Shown: positions 1-9,894 of the stretch, in pieces | Layout of the letters: every line of letters begins with the position of its first letter | How positions within the stretch are numbered: position 1 is the first letter of the stretch | NCBI GenBank assembly: GCA_026874595.1 | Contig: CM049310.1 | Location: 17,708,058 to 17,772,057, forward strand | From: Sipunculus nudus | Lineage: Eukaryota > Annelida > Sipuncula > Golfingiida > Sipunculidae | Direction of reading: 5' to 3' | DNA length: 64,000 bases | Program-made: the position numbers and the translations under genes | The notes under the pieces: model-generated | The model's database searches: none | What the model saw: the letters and a program-made list of their open reading frames with translations, nothing else | Told to the model about the DNA's origin: nothing

Positions 1-780
1 CATCCGTAGTGATCCTTGGTGCACCAGCATGATCGGAGAAAAAACTTAAAGTGCCGGTCTTTATACGGAGCTCCCGTTGGCTACACGATGACTCCCGGAT
101 GTATATGGGTGGCTACACGGAGGTGCACGGTGCCTACAAGGAGTGATACGGATGAATTTTCATCCGTTTACTCCGGGACGAAAAATTGTGCGGGTTTAAT
201 TTTTCTCCGAACATGACGGTGCGCCAAGGATCATTATGGATGCATCACGGTGTTAACACGGTGATGCCCGGATTTTACACGGTGATGACGGAGTTAACAC
301 GGATGATCCCGGAACGATGATCCGGGATGATCCGTGATTCTATCCGTGAATGTGTGAAAGGGGCTTTAAACTTGCACCCGGAAAGTGCGCCGGTCTCGAT
401 ACGGAGCTCCCGATGGCTACACGGTGACTCCCGGATGTATACGGTGGCTACACGGAGGTGCACGGTGCCTACAAGGAGTGATACGGATCCGTGTACTCCG
501 GGACGAAAAATTGTGCGGGTTTAATTTTTCTCCGAACATGCCGGTGCGCCAAGGATCCCCATGGATGCAACACGGTGTTAACACGGTGATGCCCGGATTT
601 TACACGGTGATGACGGAGTTAACACGGATGATCCCGGAACGATGATCCGGGATGATCCGTGATTCTATCCGTGAATGTGTGAAAGGGGCTTTAAACTTGC
701 ACCCGGAAAGTGACGGTCTCGATAGGGAGCTTCCGATGGCTACACGGTGACTCCCGGATGTATACGGTGGCTACACGGGC
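1..780. repeat. ~330 bp GC-rich tandem array
   Basis: The block runs through a CGGTCT...ACGGAGCTCCCG landmark at about 55, 391 and 714, giving periods of 336 and 323 bases, with a third partial unit. Units are made of short words such as CACGGTG, ACGGATGATCC and CCCGGA. Short open frames inside it are repeat artefacts that recur in each unit. The array runs off the left edge of the window. I recognise no named family. Confidence 0.85.
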
Positions 781-857
781 TTTAAGCCCCTTTCACACAT
801 TCACGGATAGCATCACGGATCATCCCGGATCATCGTTCCGGGTCATCCGTGTTAAAT
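619..857. repeat. Large inverted repeat (hairpin) at the array end
   Basis: The stretch 619-694 (GTTAACACGGATGATCC... to GGGGCTTTAAA) returns as its reverse complement at about 780-857 (TTTAAGCCCC... to GGTCATCCGTGTTAA). The loop of about 85 bases carries the start of the third tandem unit. The arms match well but not perfectly. This reverses the direction of the array and could form a cruciform or mark a recombination junction. Confidence 0.75.
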
Positions 858-995
858 ACGGCATCATCCGTGTTAACTCCGTCACAATACGTGTTAACTC
901 CGGCACAATACGTGTTAACTCCGGCACAATACGTGTTAACTCCGGCACAATACGTATTAACTCCGGCACAATACGTGTTAACTCCGGCATAATAC
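849..995. repeat. 21 bp minisatellite, 7 units
   Basis: Units start at 849, 870, 891, 912, 933, 954 and 975 with an exact 21-base spacing. The consensus is GTGTTAACTCCGGCACAATA plus one C. The first and last units are the most diverged. Because 21 is a multiple of three, open frames run through it on both strands, but they are not genes. Confidence 0.9.
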
Positions 996-999
996 GTGT

Positions 1000-1425
1000 T
1001 GGTTTAAACATATTTATTTCTTTTGGATTGTACAAGTAGCGCTTATAAGCGCTAATATAAGTACTCTCCAAACTTACAAACAGGAGATACAATATACAAA
1101 TGTCTAACAATTAAAGAGAATTGTGCATATAACAAATCCGTTATAACAATATATCAATGAATGTCTAAATAATATGCAAATATATATGATATGTATTCAA
1201 TAACAATATGTTGAGATATCAAAACCGAGGAAATCTGTTATCAATCATGCATAATATGATGTATCCATCATACTTATAGAAGATAATATATGAACAATCA
1301 GCAAAGTCTGACAATTTACATTTGAAATACAAGAACAAAGTTCAGTGATTAAAGGTATTGACCCTGGTAGATGTTTAAAAAATATAGATAATATATCACA
1401 GTTACAATTACATTTCATGACATTT
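1000..1425. other. AT-rich flank, probable LINE 3' UTR
   Basis: This stretch separates the 21 bp array from the LINE stop codon. It is AT-rich and contains no coding signal. As the LINE reads on the minus strand, the part nearest 1425 is probably its 3' untranslated region. The exact end is not visible. Confidence 0.4.
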
Positions 1426-2715
1426 TCAGCATAAAAAACGTCTTGATGATCTAAGATATGTGTAGACGTGATCAAGTATACACTGATTGACTATTATACT
1501 GAAATCTGATGACCCATGTAACAAGATAGACATTAATTTATCGGTTTGTTGTCTGCCTGGATTTGAAATGAAAGAAGTTATTATACCAGGGATTATATTT
1601 TGTAATTGCTCTAGTGGCAGTTGTCGTGCGATTCCGTAGTGTGGACACATTAAGAAGAAGTGAACAGATGATTCAACCATTCCACAGTGTGGACATTGAT
1701 TAATTTCGGACAGGCCATGTCTATATAGATGATCTTGGAGGCAGCTATGGCCGAGCCTAAGTCTTGAAATTAAAATATTCTGCTTTCTTTTTCCATAACT
1801 ATAATATAAGGGGGGGTCTGACTCTAAGCCAAGGTATCTGTTTAGAGAAAATTTAAAACAAATTAATGACGCTGCATTTTTTAATGACGCATCTAATGAA
1901 TTCCATAGGACTGTGCAAGATGGAATGAACGACGATTTGTATTTTTCAGTTCTTGCACGTGGCGGGCGCAAGTCACTAGCGTTTCTTAGGTTCCGAGGTG
2001 TAACGTCTGAGACTGACGCACACATTAATCGTGACATGAACACTGGACACAGACCATGATATAACTTATAGAATAAACATAGCTTAGATTTTGTTCGTCT
2101 GCTTTCTAATGTATGCCAGCCAAGTTCAGATAAAAGTTTATCATAACTGGTCGTTGGAAGTGCTCCTGTGACCAGCTTAGCAGCCTCGTATTGGATATTT
2201 TCGAGTTTTTTACAGTTTGATACGCTCATATTATCGCATAATACATTTCCATACTCGAGGACTGAACGAAAATGTGACTTGTATATTAAGTGGTCCAGTG
2301 TATGTCGCCTCATGTTATATTTCAAACGTCTTAGTAGTCCTATTTTTTTATTGGCTTTAATGCAAATATTAGAAATATGTTCGGACCATGACAGATCTGA
2401 TGATAAAGTTATTCCCAAGTGTTTGTGGCTTTGAGTCTCAGATAAAGGTTCGCCATTCAGGTACAAGGTTTGATGATGTGTTTTACCTACACGAGAAGAG
2501 AAAGTCATTGCGACAGTTTTGGTAGGATTAAATTTTACATGCCACCTCCGGGCCCGGCATTCAAGAGTATTCAGATCACGCTGGATTATACGAGCAGTGG
2601 AGAGTGGATTAGTAGCAACATTAAGGAGACATGTATCATCGGCGAAGAGATGCAAATCTGATTCAATACCTGAATTAATATCATTTGCATATATAAGGAA
2701 AAGCAGTGGACCTAA
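1426..2715 (-). pseudogene. LINE C-terminal half of reverse transcriptase and Cys/His tail
   Basis: One extra base in the AAA at 2714-2716 (plus strand) separates this frame from the GVPQGS motif. It resumes with LGPLLFLIYANDI and the catalytic FADDT at 2635-2646, then the palm/thumb region (KHLGITLSSDLSW, LLRRLKYNMRR, YGNVLCDN). The C-terminus has the pattern C-x2-C-x8-H-x4-C-x2-H (CPHCGMVESSVHFFLMCPHY), a putative nucleic-acid-binding finger. The frame then runs unbroken to its stop at 1426, the longest intact part of the element. The upstream part of this open frame (2946-2716) is out of register and is not real coding. Confidence 0.88.
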
Positions 2716-3876
2716 ACACAGAACCCTGAGGGACTCCTGCTGACGTCGACTGCCAGCTTGACGCCTTACCATTAAGAACAACTCGTTGGTGGCGATTTTT
2801 AACATAATCAATTGGCCAGTTAAGTATGGATCCTTGAATCTCCGAGTTAGATAATTTAATGGAGAGACCGTCGTGCCACACACGGTCGAATGCAGCAGTG
2901 GCGTCCAGAAAGACCATTCTGACATCACATTTTGTATCAATACCACGATAAATTTTATCCATTATTGCCACAAGCTGGTTAATAGTAGAGTCTCCTTTTT
3001 TAAATCCAGAGTTATTGTCTATGAGGATTTTATTACTTACTAGGAATGCATAAAGTGCATCATGCACTGCTCTTTCAAATACCTTGGAAACGTTACACAA
3101 CAGAGATATAGGTCGATAGTTAGTGGTTTGGTTTCTATCCCCTTTTTTTATAAACTGGAGTAACATTTGCCAGTTCCCACGGGGTCGGGAATGTGGATGT
3201 CTGTAAGGATATGTTGAAAATCTTAGTGAGAGGAATGAAGATATTTTTGGCTGTTGCGCGCAACAGATGATTACCAATATCATCAGGCCCAGTGGCCTTA
3301 CTTGGATTCAGATCCATTAATATTTTCAGGACGTTCTCAGGATTTATGTTAATATTGGATAATCGTTGGTGTCCATTATGTGTTGACTGTGTTGTGAAAC
3401 TCGTGACATTTGTGTGATTTGAAGAATCAGATGATTCGAAAAGTGAGATGAAATGCTGGTTAAACATTTCGGCTTTTTCTTGGTCATCATTAACTAATTC
3501 GCCATCATGTAAAAGAGGAGGAATTACGCTTTCCCTTTTATTGCCAACTATATGTTTCACATTTTGCCAAAAAGATTTGCTGTCAGAACTTTCTAGCCGT
3601 TCGTTAAGACGCTCCATATAATCAGAATATGATTTACGATTTAAGCGGACTACTTCATTACGTACTTTTTTTGTAAACCTGGAAGTGGACCTCATTCGAC
3701 GATTTTCTATAGCGCCTCCATAATCTATTTCGTTTGCGTATTAATCGTTTTAATTCGCATGTGATCCATGGCTTATCACTTGGTCGAACAGTCACTTTTC
3801 GCCTGGGAATAAAACGAGCCGCAATAGACAGAAACGTGTTTGTCCACAGTGTAGCTAAAGAGTTAACGTCTGTTGG
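2716..3876 (-). pseudogene. LINE linker and N-terminal half of reverse transcriptase (broken)
   Basis: After the TAG the frame continues through a basic linker (PWITCEL, RLIRKRNRLWRR), shifts at a run of seven T on the plus strand (3666-3672), and goes on through FWQNVKHIVGN and SKATGPDDI. A second run of seven T (3143-3149) shifts it again, just before the RT motif NYRPISLL. The catalytic FLD..AAFDRVWH motif follows at about 2873-2910, then GVPQGS. Removing one base at each site would restore the usual reading. The second residue pair of the active site lies in the next piece. Confidence 0.85.
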
Positions 3877-4861
3877 CTATGTATCTATGAAATCCCAACG
3901 TTCACGACATAAAGCTTCGTTAAGGCCAGGATGATCACCATTCTTAAAATCCCATATATTTCGACTGTGCGACCTCCTTAAGACAGGTGCAAAACTAAGC
4001 CGTCTAGTTACAGGACAGTGGTCACAATTAGAAATGGGTGGTAAAACCCGGATATCGGAGAACGCGTCAGGGTTGTCAGTTATCAATAGATCCAATAATG
4101 AATTAGTGTACTCGTTACATCTTGTCGGTCTTTTTATTAGTTGTGTTAAACCAAGTCTTAACAGTAAATCGTAAAGTTGTAGACCCAATTCGCTTTCCCT
4201 GCGATTAGTCTCCCAATCAGTACATCTATCATTAAAGTCCCCGGTAATTATAACGGCTGCAGGTTTAAATTTTAAAGCTGTATCAATCGACGATTCTAAG
4301 GCGGTTAGGAATGCCTCTCTTATATCACGAGTTTGGCCCGGAGGGCGGTAATAACTTGCGATTAAGACTGGGCCTGTTTTTGTTTTAATTTCAACCCAGA
4401 CACATTCAGTGTGTGTAGGCATGAGATCATTCCTTTACCAGCATAATAATTTTTTGTTTACAGAAAATAGCAGCTCCTCCGCCAGACCTACACCTGTCTT
4501 TGCGATATATCGTATGAAAACCTGGAATTGTAACCTGGGCATCATTTATGGTATCGTCCAGCCAGGTTTCAATCAGGCAAATCACATCAAAATTATTGTT
4601 CTGAGCCAACAATTTGATTTCGTCACATTTGCCAATAGACATTAAACTCCTTATATCCAAGTGACAAACTCCAAGACAGGAGGTATTGTTAATGGGGCCT
4701 GGATTAGGATGTACGTCGCCTGATATAGAGAAAAGAATGAGGAGAAGAAAATAATCATTGTTAAGCCCTTTCAGGGGTTTCAGTCTCGTTTTTAGAAAGC
4801 TGCCGATATCATCCCAATTCGAGTCTAACAGATGCAGGTTATGGGATTTAAGCCACATCAT
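3877..4861 (-). pseudogene. LINE ORF2 N-terminus and APE endonuclease domain (broken)
   Basis: This is the endonuclease that nicks target DNA to prime reverse transcription. The first frame (4861-4427) has a hydrophobic N-terminus, the 2A-like motif, then LDIRSL and the catalytic IETWL motif. The second frame (4422-3877) continues with WVEI, SYYRPP, the metal-binding GDFND, LLDLLITD and a terminal S-x-C-DH motif, all typical of the family. A single extra base near 4426-4431 separates the two frames. The second frame then ends at an in-frame TAG at 3877-3879, after which the same frame stays open into the linker. The domain is therefore recognisable and complete in content but cannot be translated as one protein. 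Confidence 0.85.
4694..4720 (-). other. 2A-like ribosome-skipping motif in LINE
   Basis: Residues 48-56 of the N-terminal frame read GDVHPNPGP, directly after a hydrophobic stretch and before the endonuclease. The 2A consensus is D-(V/I)-E-x-N-P-G-P. The invariant NPGP end is present, but His replaces the Glu. Functional 2A-like peptides are known at this place in some APE-type LINEs. Whether this variant causes skipping is not known from sequence. Confidence 0.7.
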
Positions 4862-5285
4862 CGTATTGTTGGGTGCCAGGCTAGGCTAGTCCTTGACTTA
4901 TGTAAATAATTTGGCCTGTGATTAGAATAAGAAAGCGATTCGTTGAAAATGCTTTCGCATGACTTATGCAGTTCAACAGATGATGGAAACAGTTGTGTTG
5001 TAATGATAACCGTGGATAAATTCGAACATGATAAGTAATATGCACAATAGAAACAAGGTATTATATGGCTATGAACAACAAAAATACAAACGAACATAGT
5101 TGTAACAGATATAAGAGTGAAGTTAACAAAAGATAAATACGACAAGCGATCAAAGGAGCTGGCTCCATTACAATCGTTGTTGAGAAGGTACGGGTCGGGC
5201 CCCATGCTGGATTTGATACTTGTGGTACTAATACATCTGGCCTTTCAAATTAACCACAAGTTTCCATGGGGTAGCTAATACCTGG

Positions 5286-5460
5286 TAATCCACTTACGTC
5301 TTGTAAGCTACATGAAAGGGTAGACGTAACCATGTGGTTACCCTGGTGTGACTAGTAACTTATAATCCACTTATACGTGTCGTAAGCTACATGGATATAA
5401 TGGAATTAAGAACAGTTTAATGAGTGCATACAGCATGCAGTTTGTAATCCACCTTGAGAT
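5286..5460. repeat. Direct repeats upstream of the LINE
   Basis: TAATCCACTTA followed by CGTAAGCTACATG-like sequence occurs at about 5286-5314 and again at 5363-5393, 77 bases apart. A shorter trace (GTAATCCACC) lies near 5443. Their place at the 5' end of the LINE fits degenerate 5' UTR promoter monomers, but this is inference. Confidence 0.5.
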
Positions 5461-5654
5461 CTAGAGCGGCACCGTGCGCCGCAATAGTGAGGCTATGGTA
5501 CACACATGAAATTTGGCTGTACAAAGTTTAATGAAGTATGGTAAATGGATAAAAATATGATTTTGATTTCGTACTGCATATATACCAATATGCATGAATA
5601 TACCAGTATGTATGAATATACCAATATGCATAAATATGAACATCGAAACACCTC

Positions 5655-5656
<2 letters not shown>

Positions 5657-5696
<40 letters not shown>
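5657..5696. repeat. (AT)n microsatellite
   Basis: This is an uninterrupted AT dinucleotide run of about 40 bases. Just upstream (5575-5640) there are imperfect short repeats of ATACCAATATGCATGAAT. Confidence 0.95.
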
Positions 5697-5699
<3 letters not shown>

Positions 5700-6640
5700 A
5701 TATATAATGTAGAAAATATATATTATAGATAATAATTACAGATATATAACAGAATGTTATCTAACTTGCACTATAGCCAGTTATATGGTGCATATCCTTG
5801 ATATGAATAAGTGACGAAATTCAATTATCACTCATGAACACGGAGGGAGTTTTCCATTCTGTGACAGGAAGGAAATTTTAATTTTAGAACGGCAAAAATC
5901 CAGAATTACAACTGCACATTTTCCGTGTTGAACTCCACAAATATATGTCCACTGTTCGTTGACACATTTTTACGGAACCTAATATCAACAGATCACGTAG
6001 TTGTGACGAACAAAACTTTTGTAATGGAGATAAAAAAAATCAGATTCTGTAACACTGCCGCAAGTATCGGAAAAGGTCCACAAACTGACACACACTCTTC
6101 TGTGTCCGTGGAATTTTTCTCTCCTCCCTCAATCTCTAAAACACAGCCCCTTATTTATAACTTTTCACCTTAAGCCGAGAACGTTCCATTTCCCGAAAAT
6201 TTTTAAGAACCCATAATACACGTTACAGGAAACATCTAGAACAACGAACACTGTGTTTCTACATATCAGGGTGACGTGGGCCGGCCCGGCTCGGCCAGGC
6301 GAGAAAGCCCAAGACTAGCATTACAGCTGTGTTTACACGTCAGACCCCACGCGTGGGCCGGGCTATTCCGCCATAGCAACGGACAATGCTAGCGCTGCAC
6401 ATACACATGTAAGACTGCTGCACACAATAAAAGAGACATCTGTAACAATATACTCTGGAAAAAAGAGAAAAAAAGTGAAAAGGAGCCTCATGACCTCATC
6501 AGCAAGGTTAATCCATAATAGTGGGTAAAGGTAAAGGGTTGAAGAGAAGGATGCTGAGGCTGGTATTTATATCATTTCGATTTTTTGTCAATATTTCCAT
6601 CACCAGAATTGCTCTAACAGTCGCAGACCCTCCTGACATC
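5697..6640. other. Non-coding stretch, no gene seen
   Basis: No open frame here resembles a known protein. The longest (5925-6173, plus) has no domain, no codon signal and no splice context. A GC-rich patch near 6270-6370 (GGCCGGCCCGGCTCGGCC) stands out but has no identified role. Confidence 0.5.
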
Positions 6641-7190
6641 CTACTAAAATTCTCCTGAACCCTTATAAAACGTCGTAAAACGTAGCTAAGCGTAGTTCAT
6701 CCGGGACGTAACCTTAGTAAGCCCTAGTATAGGGCCGAGGCGCAGTCGTATCTGAACTTGGTCGATCGTTGTTCAACCGTAGCCTAACCGTACCTAAAAC
6801 TTACTAGGCCGTACAAGAACCGTGAAACCTCTGAGTGCTGCCCTGGTGAGCCGTACGTGAACCGTACCCGGAAGGTTATTTTGGAAGTGTCCCGGTTCGC
6901 CCGAGGTGGCACTAGGGGGTCCCACGGGCCACTACGGCTATGGCGGTGCCACTAGGGTTCTACTAGGGCTCTGGTAGGGTTCTACTACGATTCCATTCTC
7001 ACCCCGATTGACCCCAATAACGTATTGCACGCAAACCCCACCGGGACACGTTGCCGATTGAACACGGTTGATCAGGATGGACTACGGGTAACTAGGTACG
7101 AGTACGGTCCAACTTGGATTGGCTACGATTAACTTCAAAGTCCAACCGTAGTGCAACCGTGGCGGGAAAACCGGGAATGTTTGAACATAG
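6640..7190. repeat. GC-rich mosaic of short scrambled words, family unknown
   Basis: Against the AT-rich background, this block is dense in short repeats of CCGTA, GTACG, CACTAGGG and TTCTACTA. For example CCACTAGGGTTCTACTAGGG is followed by GGTAGGGTTCTACTACG. There is no long open frame. The texture recalls the array at 1-780 and the block at 35.9-36.2 kb, but I did not find long identity with either. Confidence 0.4.
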
Positions 7191-7509
7191 CCTTTAGAAA
7201 TCGCTCTATTTCCTTCCCCATGTTTCTGTATCCGAGACTCACATATAAAGTAAAGACAGACTCCCTCACACGATGACGTATGGCCATGCTGATTCCCTAC
7301 CCTTTTAAGAGATTTTGTAAATCTCCCTGTTTTTTATGGGACACAAGTATCATTCTTAAATAAAATAACAGGTATCTTTATGACAGAGCCGTGTGCTGAT
7401 AGAAATCCAATATAGGGGGAACAAATATTCGTGAACCCATGCGAAGTTGGGACACCCCCTCCCGCAGTGGGTAATGTTTTAAAATATATAGTGGATACAC
7501 AAAGACACA

Positions 7510-7510
<1 letters not shown>

Positions 7511-7546
<36 letters not shown>

Positions 7547-7812
7547 TATATACCTATGTATTAAAGAATTCTTTGTCTTAAGGTGTAATCACTTATATAT
7601 GTAGACATATGTGTATGTGTACACATGCATGCATGTTTTATGTATGTATTTATATGTGTATATATATATATATATAACGTTACACACATATGTATATGTA
7701 TTTGTAGACCTATGTATAAGTGTATATATGTATGCATGTATGTATGTATATATGTGTGTGTAAATATATAAAACGTTACACATATATATATATATATATA
7801 TATGTATATGTT
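7511..7812. repeat. (AT)n and TATG-type microsatellites
   Basis: Pure AT runs occur at 7511-7542, about 7660-7675 and 7786-7802. They are joined by degenerate TATG/TACA tetranucleotide repeats. Apparent proteins rich in Ile, Tyr, Thr and His from both strands are artefacts. Confidence 0.9.
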
Positions 7813-8460
7813 GTTACGGGGTGACATAAAAGCCGACCGAACTGGCTCGCTAGGGAGTTTGCTTTTCTAGCGAAGCTTTTGGAACGCCGAACATGTGCGC
7901 CACCGACATGGGTTCGAATCCCGGATCGGCCAAGAATTTTCTCCTGAGCAAAATAGGGGCTCGTCCAACGTGACGGTTAACTTTGTGGCCCAGGAAATAA
8001 GCTGACAAAAGTGTGACTCCTGGGATAATTAGTCTTGTTCTGATAGCAGAACGCTCTTAAGAGGGGGTGTGTTACGGTGTGACATTAAACCGGACCGAAC
8101 TTTCTCGTTAGTGAAGCTTGCTTTGCTGGCGAAGCGGTTTTTTTGCCGGATATGTGCGCCACCAACATGGGTTCGATTCCGGGGTCGACCTAATGTTTTC
8201 CCCTGAAAGCAAAAAAAAAATTGCTTCATAACAAAATGGGGCCACAACGTTACGGTAAACTTTGTGGCCAAGGGAATAGGCTCACCAAAGTGTGACTCCT
8301 GGGATACATAGTCTTGTTCTGGTTCCAGAACGCTCTTAAGAGAGTGTGTGTTACGGGTGACATAAAAGGGGACCGAAGCGGCGGGTACGCCGGACTTGTG
8401 CGCCACCGACATGGGTTCGAATCCAGGATCGACCCAATGTTTTCCCCTGGGCAATTTGTC
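7813..8460 (+). mobile_element. Three tandem tRNA-like SINE units
   Basis: Units start with GTTACGG at 7813, 8071 and 8350, giving spacings of 258 and 279 bases. Each holds a tRNA-type B box: GGTTCGAATCC at 7911-7921, GGTTCGATTCC at 8170-8180 and GGTTCGAATCC at 8414-8424. Unit 1 also has an A-box-like TGGCTCGCTAGG and a GCCGA/TCGGC acceptor-like pairing. The tail after the tRNA-like head (AACTTTGTGGCC, GTGTGACTCCTGGGAT, CAGAACGCTCTTAAGAG) is shared by units 1 and 2. Unit 3 has an internal deletion in its head and is cut short by an AT microsatellite. The spacing between the boxes is too long for a normal tRNA, so this is a SINE-like repeat and not a functional tRNA gene. Confidence 0.7.
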
Positions 8461-8478
8461 TTCGTTACAATGTAAATG

Positions 8479-8480
<2 letters not shown>

Positions 8481-8541
<61 letters not shown>

Positions 8542-8620
8542 GTTTATGTACATGCATATATGTATGTATATGTATATCTGTGTGTATATACATATGTATA
8601 TATGTGTGCATTCAGGTACA
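8481..8620. repeat. (TA)n microsatellite with TATG-type tail
   Basis: A TA run of more than 50 bases (to about 8537) is followed by degenerate GTATATAC/TATG repeats. It forms the 3' end of the third SINE-like unit. Confidence 0.9.
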
Positions 8621-8679
8621 CTGGTAGGTGAAGAAAAACCTTCATGATTTTGGCGGGACAAATACATGCATTTATCTTA

Positions 8680-9440
8680 TGACGTCACGTCAGGGTCTAT
8701 GAGTCATCTGGTGCTAGTAAGAGGACAGCTGGTTATCCGCAGGACGGGATATTGTAACGCCTCCGTTCGTACGTCGTGTCGTCCGTCCGTCCGTCCGGAA
8801 TTGGCTTGTGGGCCGATTTTAAGCCAAGCCATTTTCCCAACACCTTTAATCTTTCACATATGGCTCACCAACCCACAGAAAAAGAATTCTGTTGTTGTTG
8901 ATGTCACGATGCAAAGGTCAAGGCCAAGGGGCCCACTTTAAAAAAAAGTTTTTGACCAATTTCAAACCAAACCGTTTGACCAAAACCATTCATCTTTCAC
9001 ATATGATCCACCTCCCAGCCGATAAAGAAGAATTGCGATATAAGGGTCACGGGCTCAAAGGTCAAGGCCACAGGACCCTCTTCTTGATAAAGCTTGTAGA
9101 CCCTTTTTAAACCAAACCGTTTGATCTATCACATATGGCTCACCCAACTACAGATGAAAAGGACAAGGAACCCACTTTTTTTTAAAACATGTGCACCCAA
9201 TTTAAGCAAACCGTTTGACCAAAACCTTTCATCTTTCAGGCATGGCTCACCCGACCAAAGATGAAGAACCCTGTCAACTTGAGGTCGTGGTGTCATTTTT
9301 AAGATCAAGCCCATAGGGACACATTTCATGAAAAAGTTTGTGGATCCATTTTCAGCCAAAACATTTGACCAAAAATATTCGTCTTCCCGTATGGCTCACC
9401 AACTCGAAGATAAAGGAACCTTTCGAACGGGGTCAAAGGT
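8680..9440 (+). repeat. Tandem-core repeat marked by CTTTCACATATGGCTCACC
   Basis: The block opens with a GTCCGTCC microsatellite (about 8778-8798). Five diverged core units follow, whose landmark CTTTCACATATGGCTCACC or a variant falls near 8857, 8997, 9130, 9237 and 9386. Other shared words are AAACCAAACCGTTTGACC and AAAGGTCAAGGCCA. The same core occurs in the opposite orientation at 51.4-52.07 kb. The layout of microsatellite plus tandem core fits a non-autonomous element. Confidence 0.7.
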
Positions 9441-9584
9441 CAATGTAACAGAGCTGCTCTCCACATTTTCACACTGTGTAATACACCCAGTAAAATTATG
9501 CTCCCGTGCGAGGGGATGCTCAGCTTTACGGTGCCCTTATTATTTAGTCTCTGCCATGGACATGATAGGCCTTCAGTTCTTGTG

Positions 9585-9815
9585 TATATATTTGTATATG
9601 TGTGTATTTCTGTATGTAAACGTGGATATACATATGTATGTGTGTATAAATATGAATATACGCATGTATGTGTTTGTATATATACATGGGTCCATTTGTG
9701 TATATACGACATATACGTGTGAAAGTATGTGTGGATATGTATGTATATATGTATTTATGTATGTATTTATGTATATATATAAATATGTGTGTATGTGTTT
9801 ATGTGTATGTATATA

Positions 9816-9864
<49 letters not shown>

Positions 9865-9885
9865 GTGTATGTATATATATATACT
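9585..9885. repeat. TATG-type and (AT)n microsatellite tract
   Basis: Degenerate GTATATATG/TGTATGTG repeats lead into a pure AT run at about 9820-9863. The Tyr/Ile/Val/Cys-rich open frames across it are repeat artefacts. Confidence 0.9.
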
Positions 9886-9894
9886 TATAAATGC

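Larger units (their letters stand above)
1240..5400 (-). mobile_element. APE-type non-LTR retrotransposon (LINE), CR1/Jockey-like
   Basis: Read on the minus strand, the element encodes a 2A-like N-terminal motif, an apurinic-type endonuclease, a reverse transcriptase and a C-terminal Cys/His tail in the usual order, with no RNase H domain. The coding part spans 4861 to 1426, about 1145 codons, the usual size for ORF2 of CR1/L2/Jockey-group elements. It is broken by four single-base frameshifts and one in-frame TAG. A 115-codon open frame at 5205-4858 just upstream may be part of the 5' leader or an upstream coding region. The outer boundaries are estimates because I could not identify target-site duplications. 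Confidence 0.85.

Noticed and set aside
7831-7925. Functional tRNA gene
   Set aside because: A and B boxes exist, but the region between them is too long for a tRNA, no proper anticodon arm is visible, and the unit is repeated with decay.
8029-8667. 212-codon open frame on the minus strand
   Set aside because: It runs through two SINE-like units and a TA microsatellite (Ile/Tyr-rich stretch). Its repeated peptides mirror the DNA repeat, so it is an artefact.
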